Source of the DNA: Caulobacteraceae bacterium
GTDB lineage: Bacteria > Pseudomonadota > Alphaproteobacteria > Caulobacterales > Caulobacteraceae
Reading direction: 5' to 3'
Assembly: GCA_019748055.1 (NCBI GenBank)
Contig: JAIEQC010000001.1
Coordinates: 30,763-94,762 of the forward strand
Length of the DNA: 64,000 nt
In this document: positions 1 to 7,155 of the stretch, piece after piece
Position numbering within the stretch: the stretch's first letter is position 1
Layout: each line of letters starts with the position of its first letter
Position numbers and translations under genes: made by a program
The notes under the pieces: generated by a model
The model's database searches: none
What the model saw: the letters and a program-made list of their open reading frames with translations, nothing else
Told to the model about the DNA's origin: nothing

Positions 1-1
1 C

Positions 2-241
2 ACCTTCCTATCAGGTGGTGAAGTTGAGCCGGCTGCCGGCCTTAGGGGGCAATACCATGAGGCGCTCATGGAGTACGGTATCACCTTGTATCGACAAGGT
101 TTCCGGCGCGGCCATCGTGAGAGTTTCGAGTGTTTCTTGACCCAGAACGCGGTGCCGCTGGCGATCAGAACTGACGTCCGCAAGACCTTCGTCGGACTGC
201 CTCGGGATGTGTTCGTGATGAAATCCAAAATCAGGTCATAG
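2..241 (+). CDS. C-terminal part of an unrecognised protein, cut by window edge
   Basis: This frame is open from the first bases of the window to a TAG at 239-241, giving about 79 residues that end in VFVMKSKIRS. The segment is mixed and charged, with motifs such as YGITLYRQGFRRGHRE. I do not recognise a family. It is probably the end of a gene starting to the left. The start is outside the window, so neither length nor function can be judged, and a chance open frame cannot be excluded. Confidence 0.4.
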   Translation, partial: TFLSGGEVEPAAGLRGQYHEALMEYGITLYRQGFRRGHRESFECFLTQNAVPLAIRTDVRKTFVGLPRDVFVMKSKIRS

Positions 242-305
242 TTCTGGCGCATGTGCCCTGAGCCCGGAGATACGAGCAAAGAAGCTACGCGCCGGGCTCA
301 GAAAC

Positions 306-677
306 GTGAGATCGATCAGGGGCTGGGGGTTGGGGATCGCCTCGCCCGGAATGCGCCAAGAGTCATGTCACCTTGGCAACAAGCAACGGCGCTCTCGCTC
401 AGTCTCTATTGGCGTCGGGCCGCTCGTCGGCAGACGACTAGCTATCATGGGCGGGGCTTGCAGGCCCAACTCGCGGCTATGGGGGCAACCATGGTTGGGA
501 GCGTCGGCAAGAACACCACCGATCTGGTCATCGTCGGTGGCGATGCCCCCTTTCACCATCAGCGTCAGGAGGAGGCGGACGTTCTTTGCCGTCAGGGAAG
601 CAGCGGCCTTAGGTCGGCCCGTTCATATCAAGTATGAAGCCGAATTCAGCGCGCCCGTCCCTCTTAAGCTCAGGTGA
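306..677 (+). pseudogene. BRCT-like domain broken across two reading frames
   Basis: Three stretches together look like one BRCT domain but lie in two frames. Frame 3 gives GPLVGRRLAIMGGA near 417-458, resembling the first BRCT strand. Frame 2 gives LQAQLAAMGATMVGSVGK followed by NTTDLVIVGGDAP at about 458-550, the usual middle of the domain. Frame 3 resumes with REAAALGRPVHIKYEAEF at about 597-650, the usual final helix, and stops at 677. BRCT domains bind DNA ends or phosphopeptides in ligases and repair proteins. Two compensating frameshifts, near the G-rich run at about 449-457 and between 550 and 597, are the simplest reading. Sequencing error is the alternative. Confidence 0.5.
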
Positions 678-830
678 TCGAGAGCGGCTGTCGGGCTCGT
701 TAAAAGTCGAGATCACGGTCACCGAGCGCGCGTGTCGGTGTGAAATCCTCATTCTGCATTGACGCGCCGACAGCGCACTGAAGCGTGACTCTTGTCGCCA
801 ACGATGTCGGTCCGGCACCCGTTCAAACGG

Positions 831-859
831 AAAAAAGGCACGGGCTGAATGCCCGTGCC
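831..859 (-). terminator. Rho-independent terminator for the leftward gene at 880-1245
   Basis: A perfect 9-bp stem GGCACGGGC/GCCCGTGCC with loop TGAAT spans 837-859. On the minus strand it is followed by six T residues (AAAAAA at 831-836 on the plus strand). It lies 20 bases past the stop of the leftward gene. Confidence 0.8.
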
Positions 860-879
860 CTGATCATATTGCCGGCAGC

Positions 880-1245
880 CTAGTCGTTTGACCGGGCGAA
901 CCGAATCTTTCCGCGGGTGGCGATCTCAAGAAAGCAGAGCCCATCCTCCAACGCACTCATTTCGTATCGACTTTCCTCGTCGATGAACTCACGGACGACG
1001 ATCGCAAGCCCGTGTAGAAGCGGCCAGATCAGATCCTGAGGTTCGCTCGTTCGACAAGCGATCGAGCCGGCGTTGATCCAGATCATATCCCGCAGCGCGT
1101 CGATCTCCTTGTCGATAAGTCGCGCGTCGTTCGACAGCGACGCATGCGACTTGAGAGGGCGCACCGGGTCGGTAGGTGAGAAAGAGTTTGCATCCTCAAG
1201 TTCACGAGATCTCTGGTTGACCGCGCGACCGACGCCTTTGATCAT
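880..1245 (-). CDS. Hypothetical protein, 121 aa
   Basis: I do not recognise a family. The protein is mixed and charged, with no signal peptide or membrane segment. Its middle, LIDKEIDALRDMIWINAG, and the following DLIWPLLHGLAIVVREFIDEE look helical. That the gene is real is supported by a clear rho-independent terminator 20 bases downstream and by the absence of a better frame on the other strand. The ATG at 1245 has only a weak upstream GGAG about 15 bases away, so the start could be further in. It is a cargo gene of the tRNA-Lys island. Confidence 0.55.
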   Translation of the reverse strand: MIKGVGRAVNQRSRELEDANSFSPTDPVRPLKSHASLSNDARLIDKEIDALRDMIWINAGSIACRTSEPQDLIWPLLHGLAIVVREFIDEESRYEMSALEDGLCFLEIATRGKIRFARSND

Positions 1246-1610
1246 AAACTATTCGAAGTAATTCTCCGACGCCTTCCGACGCCGATCGGTTTCAAGAAAC
1301 TAGGACCGTTTCCGCTTGAAGACGATTCGTCGCTTGGTCCGTCGACCCTTGCTGTCATTTTATTCGCGATCTTGCGCATTCGCTGATTTCGGTATGTTCC
1401 AACTCCAAAGCAGCACGTCTCTGCCGCGAGTTTTTACAAAATTCGAAAGCTCGAATGCGCGACCACCACTTCAGTCGCGACAATGATCCGAACTAGGCAC
1501 ACCTCCGCCGACGGCGCATCCAAGCGGATCGTCGGCGACAGCGTCCGTCTCACCCCCGGGCATTCATTCCTCAGGCGATCATCGACCGACGTGCGCAGCA
1601 AATTACGATC
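1246..1610. other. 365-bp non-coding gap in the island
   Basis: No convincing reading frame is present on either strand. Local GC content is visibly lower than in the surrounding DNA, with runs such as GAGTTTTTACAAAATTCG near 1430-1446. I see no tRNA, clear terminator or tandem repeat. It lies just downstream of the leftward Rep-like gene (stop at 1611) and upstream of the leftward gene at 1245, so it could hold the promoter of the latter. Confidence 0.4.
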
Positions 1611-2069
1611 TCACCATTTCGGTCGCGGTCGCGGTACGTAGATGAAGATGTCTTCTGGTTCGTAAGCCAACCCGACGTCCTTGGTGATGTAGCGAGCGTA
1701 GGCCGCGACGTTTTCGATCGGCTCGCAGTAGAAATCACCGCAGCTCCTCATCTTACGCCAAAGACGATTGCCGTCAGTCATGAGCCGGCCCTCATGCGCG
1801 AACGGGGCGGCCACCGCCAGATGCATGTGACGGTTCGAGCTTGGGTGCTCGTGAAAGCCGATCGCGGTCATTCGCTCATCAGACGGCTTCTCAGACCACG
1901 CAGCACCGAGCACCTTCCTCTCAAGTGCGCAGCAGAACCTTTTCGCGTCGCGGTTCAGCGGGGCCGCGGTGCAATTCAGCCCCGACCCGAGCGTCACCGC
2001 CATCGTCGGGTTCAGTTCCTCGACCAAGCGAATCCACGCTTCCCTGATTTCACTCCTGCTGCTGCTCAT
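1611..2069 (-). CDS. Rep-like HUH endonuclease family protein, 152 aa
   Basis: The central GFHEHPSSNRHMHLAVAAP (about residues 71-89) has the His-x-His arrangement flanked by hydrophobic residues that marks HUH endonucleases. The later NVAAYARYITKDVG (about residues 122-135) supplies Tyr and Lys at the place expected for the nicking tyrosine helix. HUH enzymes nick one DNA strand through a covalent tyrosine intermediate during rolling-circle replication or mobilisation. At 152 aa it is short, comprising little more than the catalytic core. It diverges from the gene at 2145 across a 75-base gap with a perfect palindrome. It could instead be a relaxase-like or regulatory relative; the assignment rests on motifs only. 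Confidence 0.5.
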   Translation of the reverse strand: MSSSRSEIREAWIRLVEELNPTMAVTLGSGLNCTAAPLNRDAKRFCCALERKVLGAAWSEKPSDERMTAIGFHEHPSSNRHMHLAVAAPFAHEGRLMTDGNRLWRKMRSCGDFYCEPIENVAAYARYITKDVGLAYEPEDIFIYVPRPRPKW

Positions 2070-2113
2070 TCATTCCATCCTTGCCTTGGCGACACTTGGT
2101 GTATAGGATATAA

Positions 2114-2128
2114 GTCCGTTAAACGGAC
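2114..2128. promoter_or_regulatory. Perfect palindrome between divergent island genes
   Basis: GTCCGTT-A-AACGGAC is a perfect 7-bp inverted repeat with one central base. It lies between the Rep-like gene start (2069, leftward) and the rightward gene at 2145, next to an AT-rich stretch, TATAGGATATAA, at 2103-2112. Its position and symmetry suit a repressor operator or a nicking-site hairpin. The binding protein is unknown. Confidence 0.5.
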
Positions 2129-2144
2129 ATACAAGAGTGCGGCT

Positions 2145-2963
2145 GTGGTTTTGAAAAAGAAAAAGAGCGGCGCGAAAGGGCGTTGGGCCAAGGAGCGCGC
2201 AGAAGCGGCGCAATCCAGGAAGCGATCGACGCGGTTGGCGCTTCCCCCGGTAGACCCCGAACTGTTCGAGGATCTCGACAGTCCGAAAAGCCGCCATTCA
2301 AGACGACGTCTGCTCATGGAGTTGGCGACCACCGACAGGGTGGACGCCGCGGTGGCTCGCTCCCACAGATACCTCCGTGAAGCCTTGGCCGCAGTCTATG
2401 CCACATGGTTCGAGTTGGCGCGTTGGTCGAAGACCGAGCGAGAGACGTTTCTCGAAGAACTGCGGGACGCCACCGAGCAAAAAACCGTACGAGGAGGCGG
2501 CCTTCACATACTGTTGAGAGCTCTGATCACCTACGAGCAGGTCGCCGACACCCCAGAGGCGCAAGCTGCCGAGCGTCGATCTGCGGTCCGTCGGGTCGGC
2601 CGCGACGCCGCCGCGCTGAAGTTTGCGGCCCGGCATAAGGTCAGACCTGCTGACTTCGCGAAGTTCGTCGCGACCTACCCGGGCGGCCTCGACCGCATGT
2701 CGCGCGATGAAGCTGAAGCCGAGCGCGCTTCTGTGATGGTCGAGCCGACGCCGACCAAACTGGTCCTCGTGTGGCCCTCCAAAGAGCACGAGATGGCGGT
2801 TCTCGATGCTCTAGAAGAGAGCGAAGGCGTCGCCTTGCTGGTTCGAGTCAGCAAGGCCACAGGCCGATACGAAGTCGTCATGGCCCACGACGTCAACCGC
2901 TCGCCCGAGAATTGGAACGAGAGACTGAAGACCCTCGATCCGCTCCCGCCTTTCTCGGTGTAG
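2145..2963 (+). CDS. Hypothetical basic protein, about 272 aa
   Basis: I do not recognise a family. The chosen start is GTG 2145, giving VVLKKKKSGAKGRWAKERAE; the open frame continues upstream but overlaps the oppositely oriented Rep-like gene, so the longer form is unlikely. The N-terminus is strongly basic (KKKKS, then SRKRSTRL), suggesting contact with nucleic acid. The middle is helical (AALKFAARHKVRPADFAKFVATYPGGLDRM), and a C-terminal alpha/beta part contains KLVLVWPSKEHEMAVLDALEE. No signal peptide is visible. The divergent partner is the Rep-like protein and the shared gap holds a palindrome, so a joint role in element maintenance is possible but unproven. Confidence 0.55.
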   Translation: MVLKKKKSGAKGRWAKERAEAAQSRKRSTRLALPPVDPELFEDLDSPKSRHSRRRLLMELATTDRVDAAVARSHRYLREALAAVYATWFELARWSKTERETFLEELRDATEQKTVRGGGLHILLRALITYEQVADTPEAQAAERRSAVRRVGRDAAALKFAARHKVRPADFAKFVATYPGGLDRMSRDEAEAERASVMVEPTPTKLVLVWPSKEHEMAVLDALEESEGVALLVRVSKATGRYEVVMAHDVNRSPENWNERLKTLDPLPPFSV

Positions 2964-3058
2964 ATGCGGTCTGACACACTGAAGACGCGGCATCCCCATG
3001 TGCAAGCCACCCGGTGATGCTGTGACGAGCGAGCGGTAGGTGATCTAAGCTGCGGTGG

Positions 3059-4075
3059 TCAGTCTCGGTCGACGAAACCGACTGAAAACATCACCTCGCC
3101 GTCGTCGGCGAGTTGATCTACGGACCGAGGCGCGAGTTGTGCGATTTGGGCGGCGCGAAGCGCCTCTTCGCCAAATCCCGCGCCTGCCGGCACCTCTTCG
3201 ACGACGCGGCAAGAGGTCAGGCGACCGCTGCGCAGCGCGCTGCAGACAAGGTCTGCCGAACCATTCGTCACACCTTGCGCGCGCGCCGCGCTCGGAAAGC
3301 GGCGGGCAGCTGGTCGCCTCGACCATTGCGGGTTCGCGAGCAGGTCGGTGCGGTTGGACGGCCGTTCTGAGCTCGGAGGCGGCGGGGGGCCTGGAGCAAT
3401 CACAGGAGGGCCTACGTACTCGACGCGATCCTCCTTCAAGGGCGCCGAAGGCGGAGGGGGCGGCGGTGCGAGGTCAGGTCGTGTCGTGGCTTGGACGTCG
3501 GACGGCGTCGACCGCACAGAGAGCGGCAGCGCAGATTCGGAATGCGGTGCGAGAGCGGCCAAGGCGGGCGACGTCGCCTCGGGTTCGCTCGCGCGCGGAG
3601 ACACAGGCTGGGGTTGCAAGCTGGCTGAAACACGCGACTGCAACAGCATGCCGAGCACGTTCCATTCCCGAACGCGGTCATACTGCAGACGGTAGACGAA
3701 TTCACCGTCGGCGGTGGGCTGGCGAGAGTACCAGATGTCGAAGGCGCCGCCGGTTTCCGGGATCTGAACTTGAGCTTGGCAGTTGATCACGTCGGTCTGT
3801 TCGTCGCGACCTTGAAACGTGATCAAGTCGATGCGCGCGATTTGATCGAAAATGTCTCGGTAGATCGGTTGCTGCGCGCGGTTGCCGAGCAAGATGTTCG
3901 TTACCGTCGACAACGTCTCTGGTGCGCTGCAGACGCTCTGCGGCGTCTCCCGGTTGCAGCTCGCCAAAGCGATCGCCGCGCTCGTCGCGAGCAAAAGCTT
4001 CAGTGGTCGACGCTCGCTTCTCGCCGCCCTGCGCGCAGCTCTGATCCGAATGGCCGTTCCAGATTCGTACATCAT
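3059..4075 (-). CDS. Proline-rich lipoprotein with a C-terminal TonB-like domain, 338 aa
   Basis: The N-terminus has an arginine-rich start, a hydrophobic stretch and a lipobox (AIALASC, Cys at about residue 39), so it is a predicted lipoprotein. A globular part follows to about residue 140, then a long Pro/Ala-rich linker with runs such as APPPPPPSAP. The last 75 residues (AQGVTNGSADLVCSALRSGR, then SCRVVEEVPAGAGFGEEALR) match the layout of the TonB C-terminal domain, including the short beta turn and the GFGEEALRAA helix. TonB itself is membrane-anchored and works with ExbBD; a lipid-anchored version is unusual. A GGAGGG ribosome site lies 4 bases before the ATG at 4075. It diverges from the XRE regulator across a 17-bp palindrome. 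Confidence 0.6.
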   Translation of the reverse strand: MMYESGTAIRIRAARRAARSERRPLKLLLATSAAIALASCNRETPQSVCSAPETLSTVTNILLGNRAQQPIYRDIFDQIARIDLITFQGRDEQTDVINCQAQVQIPETGGAFDIWYSRQPTADGEFVYRLQYDRVREWNVLGMLLQSRVSASLQPQPVSPRASEPEATSPALAALAPHSESALPLSVRSTPSDVQATTRPDLAPPPPPPSAPLKEDRVEYVGPPVIAPGPPPPPSSERPSNRTDLLANPQWSRRPAARRFPSAARAQGVTNGSADLVCSALRSGRLTSCRVVEEVPAGAGFGEEALRAAQIAQLAPRSVDQLADDGEVMFSVGFVDRD

Positions 4076-4089
4076 GATCCCTCCTGTTT

Positions 4090-4106
4090 GATGCTAGTTT
4101 AGCATC
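4090..4106. promoter_or_regulatory. Palindromic operator between lipoprotein and XRE regulator
   Basis: GATGCTA-GTT-TAGCATC is a perfect 7-bp inverted repeat with a 3-base spacer. It lies 15 bases upstream of the leftward lipoprotein start and 26 bases upstream of the XRE gene. XRE repressors usually bind such sites to control themselves and a divergent gene, so the neighbouring regulator is the obvious candidate. Confidence 0.6.
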
Positions 4107-4131
4107 ATCCGGCTCGGCCTCTAGCCCGCCG

Positions 4132-4401
4132 ATGATGACTTCTGTGCGTCGCGGGTTGACCGGCTTGCACACCGCTGAGAACAAGCGGCTGATGGCGCGT
4201 CTCGTCGATGCCCGGCACGCTGCGTCGCTGTCGCAGTATCAGCTGGCCGACCGGTTGGGGGTCGATCAGAGCTACGTCTCCAAATACGAGAGCTGCCGAC
4301 GGCGCCTGGACGTTATTGAGTTTCTCAAAGTCGTCGCCGCGCTGGGAGCCGACCCCGCCGAGTTGCTGGCCGACCTTGACGTGCCCAAGCTTCAGCCCTG
4401 A
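4132..4401 (+). CDS. XRE-family helix-turn-helix regulator, 89 aa
   Basis: The core RHAASLSQYQLADRLGVDQS followed by YVSKYESCRRRLDVIEFLKV is a textbook HTH_XRE (Cro/CI-like) domain at about residues 27-75. At 89 aa it is a stand-alone DNA-binding protein with no effector domain. It probably represses its own promoter and the divergent TonB-C-like lipoprotein gene through the palindrome at 4090-4106. Two adjacent ATG codons (4132 and 4135) are possible starts. Its 3' end overlaps the convergent peptidase-like gene by 10 bases. Confidence 0.85.
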   Translation: MMTSVRRGLTGLHTAENKRLMARLVDARHAASLSQYQLADRLGVDQSYVSKYESCRRRLDVIEFLKVVAALGADPAELLADLDVPKLQP

Positions 4402-4973
4402 TCGTCACGCGATCGCTGAAGCGCCTTGAGGTGGGCAGGGCCGCCGCCGTCGGTGCGCGCGATGAGCAGCGTGTGGTCTGCGCGAATGCGGTAAGCGCCG
4501 CCGCCGAGCGTGAATCTGCCGAGATCGAGCGACTGCAGACCAAGAGAGTCGCGTACGATCAGCTTTCGACCTTCTCGTCGCGCCGCGACCGTCCAATGGT
4601 CAAGCCACGGCATGACGACGCTCACGATTACCGCGTGCCGACCATCTGCGGTCGCGCTGTCGAACCAGTCGAGATACTCGCCGGCATCACGAGCGAATGC
4701 GGCCCGCCGGGCCACTGTCATCTTGAGCCTCAGCCCGTACCTCCGATCGAGCCACCTGAAAGCCTTGCGCGCCGTCGTGATCAACTCATCCGGACCCAAG
4801 CCGTCCGCGACCGCATCCCGAAGTACCTCTCGGTCCAACCCCATCACCAGACGGTCGAAAAGGTGCTTGTGGAAGGCGCAGCGGGGACCTTTCAAACCGA
4901 CCACCTCGATCGCGTTGACGATTGAGTAGAGACCGCAGAGCGCGTCGAGCGAACCTTGCTGAAGAGGTTTCAT
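4392..4973 (-). CDS. Putative papain-like cysteine peptidase, 193 aa
   Basis: The N-terminus QQGSLDALCGLYSIVNAIEV places a Cys at the start of a helix after a Gln, as in papain-fold enzymes (the Gln is the oxyanion residue). LDHWTVAARR (His at about residue 127) and LIVRDSLGL (Asp at about residue 142) supply the expected His and Asp in the right order and spacing. The protein is cytoplasmic, with no signal peptide, which argues against a secreted nutritional protease. The ATG at 4973 has a strong GAGAGGGGGG upstream. It lies 28 bases after the DUF3768 gene on the same strand and is the last gene of a leftward group headed by a tyrosine recombinase. Substrate is unknown; deamidase or transglutaminase-like activity is also possible. 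Confidence 0.5.
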   Translation of the reverse strand: MKPLQQGSLDALCGLYSIVNAIEVVGLKGPRCAFHKHLFDRLVMGLDREVLRDAVADGLGPDELITTARKAFRWLDRRYGLRLKMTVARRAAFARDAGEYLDWFDSATADGRHAVIVSVVMPWLDHWTVAARREGRKLIVRDSLGLQSLDLGRFTLGGGAYRIRADHTLLIARTDGGGPAHLKALQRSRDDQG

Positions 4974-5001
4974 GACGCCCCCCTCTCTGGAAGGCGGGCC
5001 A

Positions 5002-5334
5002 TCAGTACTCCTCCGCCAGCATGATCGTGAGCACGCGCACGCAGCCGTTCGCGCAAGCCGGATCCACAGCCGCCGACGTCAGCGACTGGTCGTAATAGTC
5101 GATCTTCCAAAACAGACGGTCGGCGCCGATCGAGAACGCGCCGAAGTCATGTTCGCCGTAGGGGTCATTGTCAGGTTCGAACGCGTCGAAGGTTCTGACC
5201 GCCTCGAGCGCGGCGACTAGCGTGAGGAAGCCTTTGGCCGAGACCCCAGGGGTGACCAGAATGCGACCACCGTGGTGATCTCTTCTCAGGCGGTCGTTCA
5301 GCGCGCGAATGCGCGCACGTCTGTCTTCAGACAT
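5002..5334 (-). CDS. DUF3768 family protein, 110 aa
   Basis: The segment NDPYGEHDFGAFSIGADRLF followed by WKIDYYDQSLTSAAVDPACA and the ending RVLTIMLAEEY matches the conserved core of DUF3768, a small family I know mainly from alphaproteobacterial plasmids and integrative elements. Its function is not established. The length of 110 aa is normal for the family. AGGGAACA precedes the ATG at 5334. It sits between the 71-aa gene and the peptidase-like gene in a leftward group, which fits accessory element cargo. Confidence 0.75.
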   Translation of the reverse strand: MSEDRRARIRALNDRLRRDHHGGRILVTPGVSAKGFLTLVAALEAVRTFDAFEPDNDPYGEHDFGAFSIGADRLFWKIDYYDQSLTSAAVDPACANGCVRVLTIMLAEEY

Positions 5335-5403
5335 GTTGTTCCCTATAAATTGTCGAGTTGGTGCAGCGGCGCGCCGGCGAGATCGCTCGGCGTCCGAAAA
5401 AGC

Positions 5404-5619
5404 TCAGTCGACGCGTCGCTGCAGGGTCATGGTGAGCAACAGGTCGGTCAGCGTTGGGGGTGGGGTCGCCGCACGGTCGAAGCGCACCTTGATGGTGACT
5501 GATCGACCGCTTTCGAGGTCGATGCCCTTGATCTTGAGGTCATCTGATCGTCTGGCGAGTTCGATGCGCTGCAGCGCGATCGAAACCGGTTTGAAGGGGA
5601 GGGGGCTGCTGCTGATCAT
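5404..5619 (-). CDS. Small hypothetical protein, 71 aa
   Basis: I do not recognise a family. Its ATG overlaps the stop codon of the upstream recombinase (ATGA at 5616-5619), so it is probably translationally coupled to it. The sequence is a small alpha/beta mix (RRSDDLKIKGIDLESGRSVT, then IKVRFDRAATPPPTLTDLLL) with no signal peptide. The coupling is the main argument that it is real and works with the recombinase or is co-expressed with the downstream DUF3768 and peptidase-like genes. Confidence 0.55.
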   Translation of the reverse strand: MISSSPLPFKPVSIALQRIELARRSDDLKIKGIDLESGRSVTIKVRFDRAATPPPTLTDLLLTMTLQRRVD

Positions 5620-6194
5620 AGCGAAGCGACCAGTCTGCGTTGCGCGTCGCTGTCGCCTTCGATGTACCCCTGCGTCACCTCGATCGACCGATGACCTGCG
5701 AGCAGCTGCACGTCACGCAGAGATGCGCCCGACTGATGCGCACGTCTCGCCGCATGCGTGATGAAGGTGCGCCGACCGCTGTGCGACGAGCATCCCTCAG
5801 CCCCGATCTCGCTGAACAAGACGACGAACCAGTTGACCACGCTGTTGGCGCGAAGGTGCGCACCGGTTCGCATCGACGGCAGCAGAGGTCCGACACGCGG
5901 TACGGTGCGCGAATAGTCGCGAAGCGCAGTGCGAAGCTCAGCGTGCATGGGCACGCGGCGACCTCCGCCCTTCTTGGCGATGCGATCCGCTACGTGAATG
6001 ACGCGTCCGATGCGTCCCTCAGCGTCCGTCACCATGCTCCAGTCTAGTCCGGCGATCTCGCAGGCTCGAAGGCCGGCCCTAACCGAAAGCAGCAAGGTGA
6101 CGCGGTCTCTGAGCGCGGTTTTGCGTTTGGCGATGCGGCGCAGTGCGCGGCGTAAGGTGGCTTCGGACAGCAGTTTGGCTTGGCGACCAGGCAT
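5616..6194 (-). CDS. Short tyrosine recombinase (catalytic domain only), 192 aa
   Basis: Catalytic signatures appear in order: Arg in RAGLRACEIAGLDW (about residue 48), Lys in the GGGRRVPMH strand region, His and Arg in SSHSGRRTFITHAAR, LLAGHRSIEVTQGYI with the second His and the Tyr nucleophile. It therefore looks like a complete catalytic domain lacking most of the N-terminal core-binding domain found in XerC/D or phage integrases of 300 aa or more. An AAGGAGATCC ribosome site precedes the ATG at 6194. It heads a leftward group of four genes. It is unlike the integrase at 7139, so the island carries two recombinases. Possible roles are inversion, dimer resolution or cargo recombination. Confidence 0.85.
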   Translation of the reverse strand: MPGRQAKLLSEATLRRALRRIAKRKTALRDRVTLLLSVRAGLRACEIAGLDWSMVTDAEGRIGRVIHVADRIAKKGGGRRVPMHAELRTALRDYSRTVPRVGPLLPSMRTGAHLRANSVVNWFVVLFSEIGAEGCSSHSGRRTFITHAARRAHQSGASLRDVQLLAGHRSIEVTQGYIEGDSDAQRRLVASL

Positions 6195-6218
6195 GCGGAT
6201 CTCCTTCGGTTGGAAAAG

Positions 6219-6287
6219 GCGTCGCAGCCCGCTTGTGTACGTTGGCGGCCGCCGGAGGCGCGCGCTTTGACGTATGGTCTGCGACGC
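6219..6287. repeat. 9-bp inverted repeat upstream of the short recombinase
   Basis: GCGTCGCAG at 6219-6227 and its complement CTGCGACGC at 6279-6287 face each other across 51 bases, and the match extends to 12 positions with one mismatch. The pair lies 25 bases upstream of the short recombinase start, in the divergent promoter region. It could be paired recombinase binding arms or a regulatory site. Confidence 0.35.
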
Positions 6288-6413
6288 TTCAGCATAACAC
6301 GCACGACGTCAGAAGTCAACATAAAAATCGCGTAGTTTGAATGACTTAGGAGATTCGCGCGACCGCATATTTTTCGACTTGTGTAATCTGCCGGCTCGTA
6401 TAAACTTCCCAAC

Positions 6414-6950
6414 ATGGGTAATCTAACGCTGCGGAGGTCCGAGTTTTTGGAGCTGGTCGATTTGTCGGCCAGGCGGTTCGACGCGCTTCTCACCCGCAGG
6501 CAGGTGCCTTGGTCCGTGCGCGACGCTGGTCGAAAATGGGCGGAGTTTTCGACTGAAGACGCTTACCGCTTGGCGCTCATGCACGCGCTGGTGCGCGCTG
6601 GTCGAACCTATGACCAAGCAGCCGTGACGGTGCGCGCCGACTTCGACCAGTTGCGGCGGCGGCCTGCCGACGAGGTCGGAGACGTGATGTTCGGTACGTT
6701 CGTCACCGAGACGGGGCCGGAGGGGGACGAACCCGGCGCGCGCCTTCACCTGCCGATCGTCGCGTCAGAAGGTCGGTTGTTCGACGAGATCGAGCGCATT
6801 CGGCAGGTGACGTCACCGGAAGACGGCGTGGTCTCGCTCTGCGTCGCCAACGCAACGCAGGTCATGCGTCGCACTTTGGCCAAGGCCGACCTCGTCGGCG
6901 CGCGCGACGCACGTCTGATCAGACTCGCCAAGTCGCTGAGGGCGTTCTGA
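6414..6950 (+). CDS. MerR-like DNA-binding protein, 178 aa
   Basis: The first 70 residues (EFLELVDLSARRFDALLTRR, later FSTEDAYRLALMHALVRAG) have the layout of a MerR/excisionase-type winged helix: a helix pair, a Trp-containing turn and a second helix pair. The C-terminal half is helical and contains RLFDEIERIRQV. There are no membrane segments. It starts an operon with a 67-aa protein (2-base gap) and the integrase, so control of integration or excision is the likely role. The upstream 219 bases are AT-rich and shared with the divergent recombinase operon. Family membership is inferred from pattern only. Confidence 0.55.
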   Translation: MGNLTLRRSEFLELVDLSARRFDALLTRRQVPWSVRDAGRKWAEFSTEDAYRLALMHALVRAGRTYDQAAVTVRADFDQLRRRPADEVGDVMFGTFVTETGPEGDEPGARLHLPIVASEGRLFDEIERIRQVTSPEDGVVSLCVANATQVMRRTLAKADLVGARDARLIRLAKSLRAF

Positions 6951-6951
6951 G

Positions 6952-7155
6952 ATGGCGCGCACGAAGGCGACGTTCACGCAGGGGGACATCAGTCGTGCGC
7001 TGAAGGCGGCGCGTTCGGCGGGCTTTGAAGTCGGCGCGATCGAGCTGCGGCCCGACGGCGTCATGCAGATCAAGCGCGCGACGTCAGACGCGTCTTCGTC
7101 GGCGCCAAGCGCTTTCGAGATCTGGAAGGCCAAACGCGATGCGCGTGAAGCTTAA
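6952..7155 (+). CDS. Small protein upstream of integrase, 67 aa
   Basis: The sequence starts MARTKATFTQGDISRALKAA and contains GFEVGAIELRPDGVMQIKRA. I have seen this type of short protein (helix, then a strand pair with a DG turn) directly upstream of tyrosine integrases in alphaproteobacterial elements; no function is established to my knowledge. It follows the MerR-like gene by one base and overlaps the integrase start by 17 bases, so the three genes look translationally coupled. A small recombination directionality factor is one possibility. Confidence 0.65.
   Translation: MARTKATFTQGDISRALKAARSAGFEVGAIELRPDGVMQIKRATSDASSSAPSAFEIWKAKRDAREA

Noticed and set aside
609..818. 69-codon minus-strand frame left of the terminator at 831-859
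   Set aside because: No ribosome site, no recognisable features, and it overlaps the BRCT-like remnant; chance frame.
1794..2144. N-terminal extension of the basic hypothetical protein
   Set aside because: It overlaps the Rep-like gene on the other strand and its residues look like a shadow; GTG 2145 fits the divergent layout better.
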